From: Ruminococcus sp.
GTDB taxonomy: Bacteria; Bacillota; Clostridia; Oscillospirales; Ruminococcaceae
Direction: 5' to 3'
Assembly (NCBI RefSeq): GCF_019417665.1
Contig: NZ_DXUU01000024.1
Span: 1 to 39,140 of the forward strand
DNA length: 39,140 nucleotides
Below, piece after piece: positions 24,891 through 31,806 of the stretch; within the stretch, counting starts at the first letter, position 1, and every line of letters begins with the position of its first letter. Under the pieces are notes generated by a model. It worked only from the letters and a program-made list of their open reading frames with translations. It was not told where the DNA came from and made no database searches. The position numbers and the translations under genes were made by a program.

Positions 24891-25189
24891 GAAAACCAAC
24901 AGACACCGGAAACCGCTGCTTCGACCAATTCTGGGCAGCGTATCCCCGAAAGGTGGGCAAGGAGAAAGCCAGACGGGCATTCGAGAAGATCCAGCCCAGC
25001 GAGACGGAATTGCAGCAGATGCTGGCGGAGCTGGAACGGCAGCGGAAGGTCTATCACTGGGGCAAAGAGAACTGGAAGTTCATTCCGCATCCTGCCACAT
25101 GGCTGAATCAGAGAAGATGGGAGGATGAGACCATTGCCGCAGAAGATGACATTCCCGACGATGACCCCTACGGGGCTTTCGTATACTGA
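24887..25189 (+). CDS. Replisome organiser-type protein, O/DnaD-like C-terminal domain only
   Basis: 100 residues matching the C-terminal module of phage replication initiators: FWAAYPRKVGKEKARRAFEKI and FIPHPATWLNQRRWEDE. The usual N-terminal origin-binding winged helix is missing, as expected for a transposable phage without a fixed origin. It is followed directly by a DnaC-like loader, so the pair probably brings the replicative helicase to transposition forks. Confidence 0.75.
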   Translation: MRKPTDTGNRCFDQFWAAYPRKVGKEKARRAFEKIQPSETELQQMLAELERQRKVYHWGKENWKFIPHPATWLNQRRWEDETIAAEDDIPDDDPYGAFVY

Positions 25190-25913
25190 TCTGATGCAGA
25201 TGCGTGTGGATGCGTATAATGCACAGCCCGGCACGCTGACCGGCTATGACTGCAAGACGTGCCGCAACAAGGGCATGATTGCAGAGATCCGGGACGGCTA
25301 TGAGGTCATGTGCCTGTGCAGCTGTATGAAAACCAGAGACACCCTGCGGCGGATCCATGAATCCGGTCTGGAATCCCTGCTCCGCATCTGCACCTTTCAG
25401 AACTACACCGCAGAGCAGCCATTCCAGCAGCATATTCTCCAATGTGCCAAAGCGTATTTGCAGGAGCGGCACAAGTGGTTCTATATCGGCGGTCAGACCG
25501 GCTGCGGCAAGACACACATCTGCACTGCCATTGTGGGCGGCATGATCCGGAACGGGTTTTCGGTACGGTACATGGTGTGGCGTGAAGCGTCCAATCAGCT
25601 GAAAGCTGCTCTGACGGACGGCAGCTATGCCGCACAGATCGCCGCATACAAGGAAGCCGATGTGCTGTACATAGATGATCTATTCAAGACCAGCAGCACC
25701 GCAGAGGTATCCGGTGCAGATGTGCGTCTGGCATTTGAGATACTGGACTATCGTGCCAGAAATCAGATGCTGACGATCCTCTCCACGGAATGGCTTTTGC
25801 CCCAGCTACGGCAAATTGACGGAGCCATTGGCGGCAGGATCATACAGATGTCCAGAGGATATGCGTTTGAGATCCGACCGGACAACCAGAAAGACTATCG
25901 GCTGAGGAAGTGA
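25125..25913 (+). CDS. DnaC-like helicase loader ATPase
   Basis: 262 residues if started at 25125. The start is uncertain: ATGs at 25161 and 25194 are also in frame and none has a good ribosome site. Cys43, Cys46, Cys63, Cys65 and Cys67 suggest a small zinc-binding domain in front of the AAA+ core (Walker A GGQTGCGKT, 122-130; Walker B VLYIDDLF, Asp184/Asp185). This is the DnaC/phage loader layout. It overlaps the O-like gene by 65 bp. Confidence 0.88.
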   Translation: MRPLPQKMTFPTMTPTGLSYTDLMQMRVDAYNAQPGTLTGYDCKTCRNKGMIAEIRDGYEVMCLCSCMKTRDTLRRIHESGLESLLRICTFQNYTAEQPFQQHILQCAKAYLQERHKWFYIGGQTGCGKTHICTAIVGGMIRNGFSVRYMVWREASNQLKAALTDGSYAAQIAAYKEADVLYIDDLFKTSSTAEVSGADVRLAFEILDYRARNQMLTILSTEWLLPQLRQIDGAIGGRIIQMSRGYAFEIRPDNQKDYRLRK

Positions 25914-25918
25914 AGCAT

Positions 25919-26395
25919 ATGGCAAAAGGACAAACCCAGACACTGTACAGCCTTGCTGCTGTGCTGGGGCTGGTGGAATCCGGCAACAAGGAAGACCCGT
26001 TTCACATGATCGTCTACCGCATGAGCGGAAAATCCTCTGTCCGGGAACTCACCCCACAGGAGGCGGCAGCGGTGGAGGCAGAGCTGCGGCGGCAGCTGAA
26101 AGAGCAGTATCCGAGAAAGCGACCGCCAGCACCGGTGTATCCGGGGAAAATGACAGCCGGACAAAAGGCGTATGCCTGGCGGCTGCTGTATGATCTGGCA
26201 AAGCTCTCGCCCTCTGATGTTCCTGTCGGCGAACGCATGGCAGGCATCGTCCGAAAGGTATTGCAGGAAGACCCCTGCCCTGGTCACCCTCTGAACTGGG
26301 TCAAACGGGCGGACGGGGCGAAACTGATCGAGGCACTGAAACGGTATCTGCGAAACGCAAAACGAAAGGCGGCAAAAGCACATGACTCTGGATAA
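25919..26395 (+). CDS. GemA-like phage regulatory protein (Mu Gp16 family)
   Basis: 158 residues from ATG 25919. The pattern LYSLAAVLGLV...DPFHMIVYRMSGKSSVRELTPQEAAAVEAEL, then GQKAYAWRLLYDLAKL and a basic C-terminal helix, fits the GemA/Gp16 family (DUF1018) found in Mu-like phages between early genes and mor. GemA affects host gene expression and DNA topology in Mu. Confidence 0.75.
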   Translation: MAKGQTQTLYSLAAVLGLVESGNKEDPFHMIVYRMSGKSSVRELTPQEAAAVEAELRRQLKEQYPRKRPPAPVYPGKMTAGQKAYAWRLLYDLAKLSPSDVPVGERMAGIVRKVLQEDPCPGHPLNWVKRADGAKLIEALKRYLRNAKRKAAKAHDSG

Positions 26396-26678
26396 ACTGA
26401 CCATAGACCAGCTGCACGGCAGCCAGCTGGAAATTGCGGAGGTCATCGGCATCGAAGCCTATCGGAAGCTGGTCGCCAGCTACGGCGGCAGCAGCATCTA
26501 TATCAGCAAGGCGGATTCCGTGCTGAATGGGTTAAGAGATGCGGAGATCTTCCGCCAGTTCGACGGCTCCAATTATCTGGAACTGGCACACGCATTCAAT
26601 CTGGCGGAGAACACCATTCGGGACATCATCTACCGCCAGAGCAACGAACAGGAAGCACACCAGATGACGTTCTTCTAA
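26382..26678 (+). CDS. Mor/C family transcription activator
   Basis: 98 residues. The motif GGSSIYISKADSVLNGLRDAEI, then LAHAFNLAENTIRDIIYRQ (helix-turn-helix), is the Mor signature. In Mu, Mor made early turns on the middle promoter. It is the last early gene here and the next promoter-like region (26753-26805) follows directly, so it should start the late genes. It overlaps the GemA-like gene by 14 bp. Confidence 0.85.
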   Translation: MTLDKLTIDQLHGSQLEIAEVIGIEAYRKLVASYGGSSIYISKADSVLNGLRDAEIFRQFDGSNYLELAHAFNLAENTIRDIIYRQSNEQEAHQMTFF

Positions 26679-26682
26679 GAAT

Positions 26683-26711
26683 CCCTCCGGCACTTTGTGC
26701 CACAAGGGAGG
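26683..26711. repeat. Palindromic repeat, CCCTCCGGCACTT type
   Basis: CCCTCCGGCAC-TTTG-TGCC... GGGAGG. Same family as 36050-36088. It lies right after the Mor gene. Confidence 0.65.
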
Positions 26712-26752
26712 CATAGCAAAATTCATTGAAATTCCTGAAAAATCTGCCTTAT

Positions 26753-26805
26753 TTGCAGCACCATTCTTTTCTGTGCTATCATTACAGTAGAAGTAATGAT
26801 AGCAC
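26753..26805 (+). promoter_or_regulatory. Candidate middle/late promoter overlapped by a 13-bp palindrome
   Basis: TTGCAG (26753-26758), 18-bp spacer, TGC and TATCAT (26777-26782). The -10 lies inside a perfect inverted repeat GTGCTATCATTAC-AGTAGAA-GTAATGATAGCAC (26773-26805) followed by TTTTCTTTTT. The palindrome would be a terminator for early transcripts, while transcripts starting here begin inside it and cannot form the stem. It could also be a regulator site. Confidence 0.6.
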
Positions 26806-26829
26806 TTTTCTTTTTGGGGAGGGAATGCA

Positions 26830-27141
26830 GTGACACAGGAACTGATCCTGTTTATCATCACCACGGTGATCACCGTGATCCTTGGGATCATCGGCTATTT
26901 TCTGAAACGCACCATGGATCGCAATGACAAAAACGAAATGGCAGTGCAGGAGCTGCGTGACAATCTGTTGACGCTGTCGGACAAGTACGCCACCAAGGCA
27001 GAGATCCGGGAGATCAAGGCATCTATGGAAAAATTGTCGGAGAACATCGACTACATCAAGGAACACACCACCAAGAACGAGGATTTTATCCGCACCATGG
27101 CAAGGCTGGAAAGCAAGATCGACAGCTATTGCAGCAAGTAA
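26830..27141 (+). CDS. Mu gp25-like (DUF2730) membrane-anchored coiled-coil protein
   Basis: 103 residues from GTG 26830 with GGGGAGGG upstream. One N-terminal membrane helix (ILFIITTVITVILGIIGYFL) followed by a long coiled coil, the layout of Mu gp25/DUF2730. It is first in the late operon, as in Mu. Function unknown. Confidence 0.7.
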   Translation: MTQELILFIITTVITVILGIIGYFLKRTMDRNDKNEMAVQELRDNLLTLSDKYATKAEIREIKASMEKLSENIDYIKEHTTKNEDFIRTMARLESKIDSYCSK

Positions 27142-27153
27142 GGAGGAACGGCA

Positions 27154-27483
27154 TTGGAGCAGGCAGAAATGATAGAGCGAATTCGGCAGAAGGCATTTTT
27201 CAAGAACAACGGCATGGTCTTGAAAGCCGTGAATCTGCTGCGTGACAAGTTTGTTGTACTGACGGACATCCGCTATGCACTGGAACCCAGCATGACGGAG
27301 GCGGAATTCCGGGACAGTATCAACTATCTGACGGAATCCGGATATATCCGGCTGCGGCACATGGATTCCAAAACAGACACTACACTGGCAGACACGGCAA
27401 TGGAGCAGCTGGAAGCCAAGGTATCGGCGGACGGTATCAAGATCATTGCCTGTGTCCGCAAGGACGAATGTATTGACGTGTGA
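27154..27483 (+). CDS. Mu gp26-position protein, winged-helix-like
   Basis: 109 residues from TTG 27154 (AAGGAGG 7 nt upstream; a rare start decided by the ribosome site). The pattern LKAVNLLRDKFVVLTDIRYAL, TEAEFRDSINYLTESGYIRLR looks like a small winged helix. It sits between gp25- and gp27-like genes, the place of Mu gp26. Confidence 0.65.
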   Translation: MEQAEMIERIRQKAFFKNNGMVLKAVNLLRDKFVVLTDIRYALEPSMTEAEFRDSINYLTESGYIRLRHMDSKTDTTLADTAMEQLEAKVSADGIKIIACVRKDECIDV

Positions 27484-27491
27484 GGTGCTGC

Positions 27492-28037
27492 ATGGGACGC
27501 AGAAAGCATTCTAAGATCGACAATCTGGAACCGGCAGTCAAAGAGACCGTAGACGAGATGATCAAGACCGGTGCCTATTACCGGGAGATCGTGGACTATA
27601 TCCAGTCCCACGGCGTGAGCATCTCTCTGGCAGCGGTGGGAAAATATGCGAAAAATCTCATGAGTACGCTGGACGCACTGCGGCTCAGTCAGGAAAACTT
27701 CCGGGCGATTATGGAAGAAACCGACCGCTATCCGGATCTGGACATGACAGACGGCATTCTCCGCCTGCTCTGCAATCAGATGCTGGATGCCATCAACAAG
27801 CTGCCGGAGGAACGGCTGTCGGAGATCGACTTTGACACCCTGTCCAAAAATGCCGTGGCACTCACCCGTGCGGTGGCATACAAGAAAAATGTGGACACCA
27901 AGACACGGGATCTGCTGGAGAATGGTGCAGAGCAGTTCAAGGATCTGATCTATGAAGCCATGGCGGCAGAACGACCGGATCTGTACAAGGAAGTCAAGAA
28001 GTTTATCAAATCCAAAGCCAAGGAGGGAAAGGCATGA
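27492..28037 (+). CDS. Mu gp27-like small terminase (DUF3486)
   Basis: 181 residues from ATG 27492. Begins MGRRKHSKIDNLEPAVKETVDEMI, then YREIVDYIQSHGVSISLAAVGKYAKNL, a helix-turn-helix typical of Mu gp27/DUF3486, and a helical C-terminal part. It recognises phage DNA for packaging. It overlaps the NusG-like gene by 4 bp (ATGA). Confidence 0.85.
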   Translation: MGRRKHSKIDNLEPAVKETVDEMIKTGAYYREIVDYIQSHGVSISLAAVGKYAKNLMSTLDALRLSQENFRAIMEETDRYPDLDMTDGILRLLCNQMLDAINKLPEERLSEIDFDTLSKNAVALTRAVAYKKNVDTKTRDLLENGAEQFKDLIYEAMAAERPDLYKEVKKFIKSKAKEGKA

Positions 28038-28525
28038 GTATGTATGTGGTGCAGGTGAAGCCTGGCACAGATCTGCAAGTGGCTGTGCTGCTGCGGAAAA
28101 GAGGGCATCTGGTACGCTGTCCCCAGCGAACCATGGAAATCCGGAAGAATGGGAAATGGAACAGCATCACAGAACCAGTCTTTCCTGGCTATCTGTTTCT
28201 GGAGGAGGAAATCGACCGCCAGAAATATGACAGCGTGGTACAGTCAGACGGCGTGATCGGATTTCTGAAAGTGTCCGGCTGTACGCTGGGCAAGCTGCAA
28301 CCCCACGAGGAAGCATATATCCGGTGGCTCTGGAACGGCGGCAAGCCCATTGCCCCGTCCCGTATCTACACCACATTGCAGGGGGACAAGATGGTCTTGT
28401 CCGGCGTGCTCCGGGAATACTGGGACAATGTGGTGCGGCTGGATCTCCGGCAGCGGCGTGCCCGTGTACGGCTCTCCATCTGCGGACATGACTACACGGT
28501 CACACTGCCGGTAATCGGCATTTAA
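28034..28525 (+). CDS. Phage NusG/RfaH-type transcription elongation factor
   Basis: 163 residues. NGN domain: MYVVQVKPGTDLQVAVLLRKRG, then FPGYLFLEEEIDRQKY and GVIGFLKVSG. C-terminal KOW domain: LQGDKMVLSGVLREYWDNVVRLD and RARVRLSICGHDYTVTLP. NusG paralogues (RfaH, LoaP) bind RNA polymerase and allow it to pass terminators in special operons. It follows the small terminase gene and precedes a gap with a strong terminator, before the large terminase operon. The most likely job is antitermination of the late operon; direct evidence is lacking. Confidence 0.9.
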   Translation: MSMYVVQVKPGTDLQVAVLLRKRGHLVRCPQRTMEIRKNGKWNSITEPVFPGYLFLEEEIDRQKYDSVVQSDGVIGFLKVSGCTLGKLQPHEEAYIRWLWNGGKPIAPSRIYTTLQGDKMVLSGVLREYWDNVVRLDLRQRRARVRLSICGHDYTVTLPVIGI

Positions 28526-28832
28526 GAGCGTGTGTGAAACAAATCAGTATGCCTGTCGCTGCTGTGGTCGATTCGTCCCACAGGGTGCGGTATATGGTAT
28601 AAAGGCAATACTTCTTGCAGCTCTTTGTGCGGTATTGCCTGAACCCCGAACGGAACTTTTCCAAAAAGATTCCGAATGGCGAAGCATACCCTGTTTAAGA
28701 ACGTTCAGATGGCGTTTAGAATCGTTTGAAGATTTTTCTGCGAAAAACAACACCCAAAAAGAATACACGCAATATACGGGCGTACAGCGTCCGTATTTTT
28801 TTGACCATTTTTTCTGAAAGGAGTGACTGCAA
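28526..28832 (+). promoter_or_regulatory. Structured gap between NusG-like gene and head operon
   Basis: 307 bp. It holds an 8-bp perfect hairpin GGCAATAC (28604-28611)/GTATTGCC (28632-28639) with a 20-nt loop and no U-run, then a strong terminator. No promoter boxes are evident. An open frame from GTG 28530 begins CETNQYACRCCGRFVPQG, which looks like the start of a zinc-ribbon protein but then turns into meaningless sequence; it may be a truncated gene. The first hairpin could be the RNA signal for the NusG-like factor. Confidence 0.55.
28774..28802 (+). terminator. Strong terminator in front of the head operon
   Basis: 9-bp stem ATACGGGCG-TACAG-CGTCCGTAT (one G-T pair), 5-nt loop, followed by seven T. 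It ends only about 14 bp before the ribosome site of the next gene, leaving no room for a promoter after it. Confidence 0.85.
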
Positions 28833-29174
28833 ATGAACAGCCGAAAGAAAAAGAGTATCCACCAGCTGGCGGACGGTATCCTGCAATTTGAGGACAAGCG
28901 GAGATCCATTCCGCAAGCGGACTTTACCGATTTGCAGACGTTCCTCTCTGCCTACCTGAATACCCCGGAGCCGAAGAAGCGGAAAAAGCTGGCGGAGGAA
29001 TTCCGGAAACGGCACATGGAGCTATACGAGTTCCTGCAAAGCAATCCGGAGCTGATCCGGGCAGAGACCAAGATCACCGCCACCCTACAGGCGGCGGCAT
29101 CCGGAGCATCCGAAGAAGAGGACAACGGACAGATCACCAATCTGTTTGAGAAATTGCAGGAGGGACTGGCATGA
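28833..29174 (+). CDS. Phage protein upstream of large terminase, unknown
   Basis: 113 residues, ATG 28833 with AAAGGAG. Charged and helical throughout, including KKRKKLAEEFRKRHMELYEFLQ and a glutamate-rich end (SEEEDNGQITNLFEKLQ). The position suggests a packaging accessory or second small-terminase-like role. It overlaps the terminase start by 4 bp. Confidence 0.7.
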   Translation: MNSRKKKSIHQLADGILQFEDKRRSIPQADFTDLQTFLSAYLNTPEPKKRKKLAEEFRKRHMELYEFLQSNPELIRAETKITATLQAAASGASEEEDNGQITNLFEKLQEGLA

Positions 29175-30466
29175 TCTATCAGACTTTTTCTCCCAAGCAG
29201 ATACAAGCCATGCTCTGGTGGGCAATGCCGAAATTCCGGCAGTATGATGCCATCATCTGTGACGGCTCTGTCCGTTCCGGCAAGACCATGGCAATGAGCA
29301 TCGGCTATCTGCTGTGGAGTATGCGGAGCTTTGACCATGAGACATTTGCCTTTTGCGGCAAGACCATTGACAGCCTGAAACGCAATGTGGTCACGCCGAT
29401 CCAGAAGTGGATGGCAGGCGTGATGCAGCCGAAGATCAACCTGTCCAAGAACTATATGGACGTAGAATGGCAGGGACACCACAACCGCTATTATTTTTTC
29501 GGCGGCAAGGACGAAAGCAGCTATGCACTGATTCAGGGTATCACCCTTGCCGGTGTCCTGCTGGACGAGGTGGCACTGATGCCCCGTTCCTTTGTGGATC
29601 AGGCAACGGCGAGATGCTCTGTCACCGGCTCGAAGATCTGGATGAACTGCAACCCAGACGGCAGCGAGGAACACTGGCTGTACAAGGAATGGATCGACAG
29701 CGTACACGGGAAAGCCGGTGAAAAGAACCGGCTGCATCTGCACTTTACCATGGAAGACAACTACGCCCTTTCCGAATCTGTCCGCAAGCGGTATGAGCGA
29801 ATGTTCTCCGGTGTGTTCTATGACCGCTATGTCCTGGGCAAGTGGGTCATGGCGGACGGTCTGGTGTATCCCCAGTTTCAGAAGCTGCGGCACGTCATTC
29901 CGGACACCATGCCGGACGTGCATTCCGGCGAGTTCTATCTCAGCTGTGACTACGGCACACTGAACCCGACCTCTGTCGGCTTATGGCACTTGTCGGCGGA
30001 CGGCTATGCCACCCGACTGCGGGAGTACTATTATGATGCCCGAAAAGAGGGACATTCCCGAACAGACGAGGAACACTATGCGGCTCTGGAACAGCTTGCC
30101 GGAGATATTGCCCCCTATGTGCGGTATGTGATCGCAGACCCGTCGGCTGCCAGCTTTATCGAGTGTATCCGGCGGCATGGTGTCTTTCGGGTGCGGAAAG
30201 CCAACAACAGCGTCTTAGACGGCATTCGTGACACGTCCACGCTGCTGCAAGCCGGACGCATTCATATCTGTGAAGGCTGTACGGATATTATCCGGGAGTT
30301 CGGACTGTACTGCTGGGACAATCAAGCCAAAGGGAAAGATGCTGTGGTCAAGACCAACGACCACGCCATGGACGATATGCGGTATTTCGTCCGGACGGCG
30401 ATGCAGCGGACGCTGCGGGAATACCGGATGCCGCCGGCAGATGACAACGAGGAGGTGATGCCATGA
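29171..30466 (+). CDS. Large terminase subunit, PBSX/SPP1 type
   Basis: 431 residues. ATPase: Walker A GSVRSGKT (32-39), Walker B GVLLDEVAL (Asp132, Glu133), coupling motif NCNPDG. Nuclease: Asp260 in SCDYG, Asp323 in IADPSA, and NDHAMDDMRY (397-402) near the end. It is not the Mu gp28 type; together with the upstream gp27-like gene it marks the mosaic joint of this phage. It drives DNA packaging into the prohead. Confidence 0.95.
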   Translation: MIYQTFSPKQIQAMLWWAMPKFRQYDAIICDGSVRSGKTMAMSIGYLLWSMRSFDHETFAFCGKTIDSLKRNVVTPIQKWMAGVMQPKINLSKNYMDVEWQGHHNRYYFFGGKDESSYALIQGITLAGVLLDEVALMPRSFVDQATARCSVTGSKIWMNCNPDGSEEHWLYKEWIDSVHGKAGEKNRLHLHFTMEDNYALSESVRKRYERMFSGVFYDRYVLGKWVMADGLVYPQFQKLRHVIPDTMPDVHSGEFYLSCDYGTLNPTSVGLWHLSADGYATRLREYYYDARKEGHSRTDEEHYAALEQLAGDIAPYVRYVIADPSAASFIECIRRHGVFRVRKANNSVLDGIRDTSTLLQAGRIHICEGCTDIIREFGLYCWDNQAKGKDAVVKTNDHAMDDMRYFVRTAMQRTLREYRMPPADDNEEVMP

Positions 30467-31806
30467 TCGATGCAACACAGATCGCCGCAGCCATGCAGGT
30501 GCCCTGCCTGCTCAGCGGCGACATGATACAGCAGATGCAGCTGTGGGAGGAATTATATCTGAACCGTGCCGGCTGGATCCGGAACCGCATTCGTTCCTGT
30601 CACATTCCGGCGAATATCGCACAGGAGCTGAAACGGCTGACACTGACGGAATTTTCCGCCACGGTACACGATGGGGCAGAACTGGAACAGGCAGTCAGCC
30701 GTGTGCTGCCGAAGCTGCGGCGGAAAATGGACTTCGGGCTTGCCATTGGCGGCTTGCTGCTGAAACCCTATTTCACGGCACAGGGCGTTTCGGTGGACAT
30801 TGTGCCGCAGAACGCCTATCTTCCGGTGAACTACACGGACGATTCCTGCGATGCGGTAGTGTGTCCGGAAGAGATCTCTATTGGCAAGAACTATTACACC
30901 CGTCTGGAGCTGCACGTCTATTCCCAGGTGCGGCAGACACATACCATTCAGAACCGCTGTTTCTGTTCTGCCAGTCCAGGAACACTGGGCACAGAGTGCA
31001 GTCTGGATGCAGTGCCGCAGTGGGCGGATGTATTGCCGGAAAAGGTGTATGAAAACGTACAGCGTCCGCTGTTTGCCATTTTTCAGACACCGGATTCCAA
31101 CAACATCGACCCCACTTCACCGCTGGGCGTTTCGGTCTTTGCGGATGCCGTGGACTTTATCCGGGATGCGGATGAGCACTGGGAACGGATTCTGTGGGAA
31201 CTGGAATCGTCCGAACGTGCCATTGATGCCACCGAAGATCTGTTCCGGTACAAGGACGGCAAGCCGGTACTGCCCAAGGGCAGAGAGCGGATGTTCCGCA
31301 GCTATGAGAAAACGGACGGGCAGTCCTTTATCAATACCTTTTCTCCGGAAGTCCGGGACACTGCCTATTTCCATGCGTTCAATCAGATTTTGCGGCGGAT
31401 CGAGAATGCGGTGGGGCTTTCCTACGGCACACTCTCCGAAGTATCCGATGTGGAGAAAACCGCAGAGGAAGTGCGGAGTTCCAAGCAGCGGAGCTTTTCC
31501 AGAGTGAAAGACATTCAGGAGAACCTGCGGAACGCACTGGAACAGATGCTCTATGGAATGCAGTTCTATCAGGACTACTACCGCAGTCAGAGCAGTCCGC
31601 CGGTCAAGGCAACCTTTGCCTTCGGGGACGGTGTGCTGGAAGATCCGGACGTGGAGTATCAGCGGCGTGTGCAAATGGTACGGGACGGACTTCTGAAACC
31701 GTCTCTGTTTCTGGCGTGGTACTTCGACTGCTCCGAGGAAAAGGCGGCGAAGATGATGCCGGAGCGACAGGATGATGGTGGTTTATTTTCCGGTGGTGAG
31801 ATCTGA
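30463..31806 (+). CDS. Portal protein, A118/SPP1-like
   Basis: 447 residues, in the position after the large terminase with ATGA overlap. Recognisable portal features are LNRAGWIRNR, VDIVPQNAYLPV, LGVSVFADAVDFIRDADEHWERILWELE and VGLSYGTLSEVSDVEKTAEEV, which resemble Firmicutes A118-type portal proteins. Twelve copies form the ring for DNA entry and tail joining. Confidence 0.88.
   Translation: MIDATQIAAAMQVPCLLSGDMIQQMQLWEELYLNRAGWIRNRIRSCHIPANIAQELKRLTLTEFSATVHDGAELEQAVSRVLPKLRRKMDFGLAIGGLLLKPYFTAQGVSVDIVPQNAYLPVNYTDDSCDAVVCPEEISIGKNYYTRLELHVYSQVRQTHTIQNRCFCSASPGTLGTECSLDAVPQWADVLPEKVYENVQRPLFAIFQTPDSNNIDPTSPLGVSVFADAVDFIRDADEHWERILWELESSERAIDATEDLFRYKDGKPVLPKGRERMFRSYEKTDGQSFINTFSPEVRDTAYFHAFNQILRRIENAVGLSYGTLSEVSDVEKTAEEVRSSKQRSFSRVKDIQENLRNALEQMLYGMQFYQDYYRSQSSPPVKATFAFGDGVLEDPDVEYQRRVQMVRDGLLKPSLFLAWYFDCSEEKAAKMMPERQDDGGLFSGGEI

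Noticed and set aside
28952..29923. Minus-strand open frame of 323 codons
   Set aside because: Antisense to the large terminase gene, which has complete Walker and nuclease motifs.
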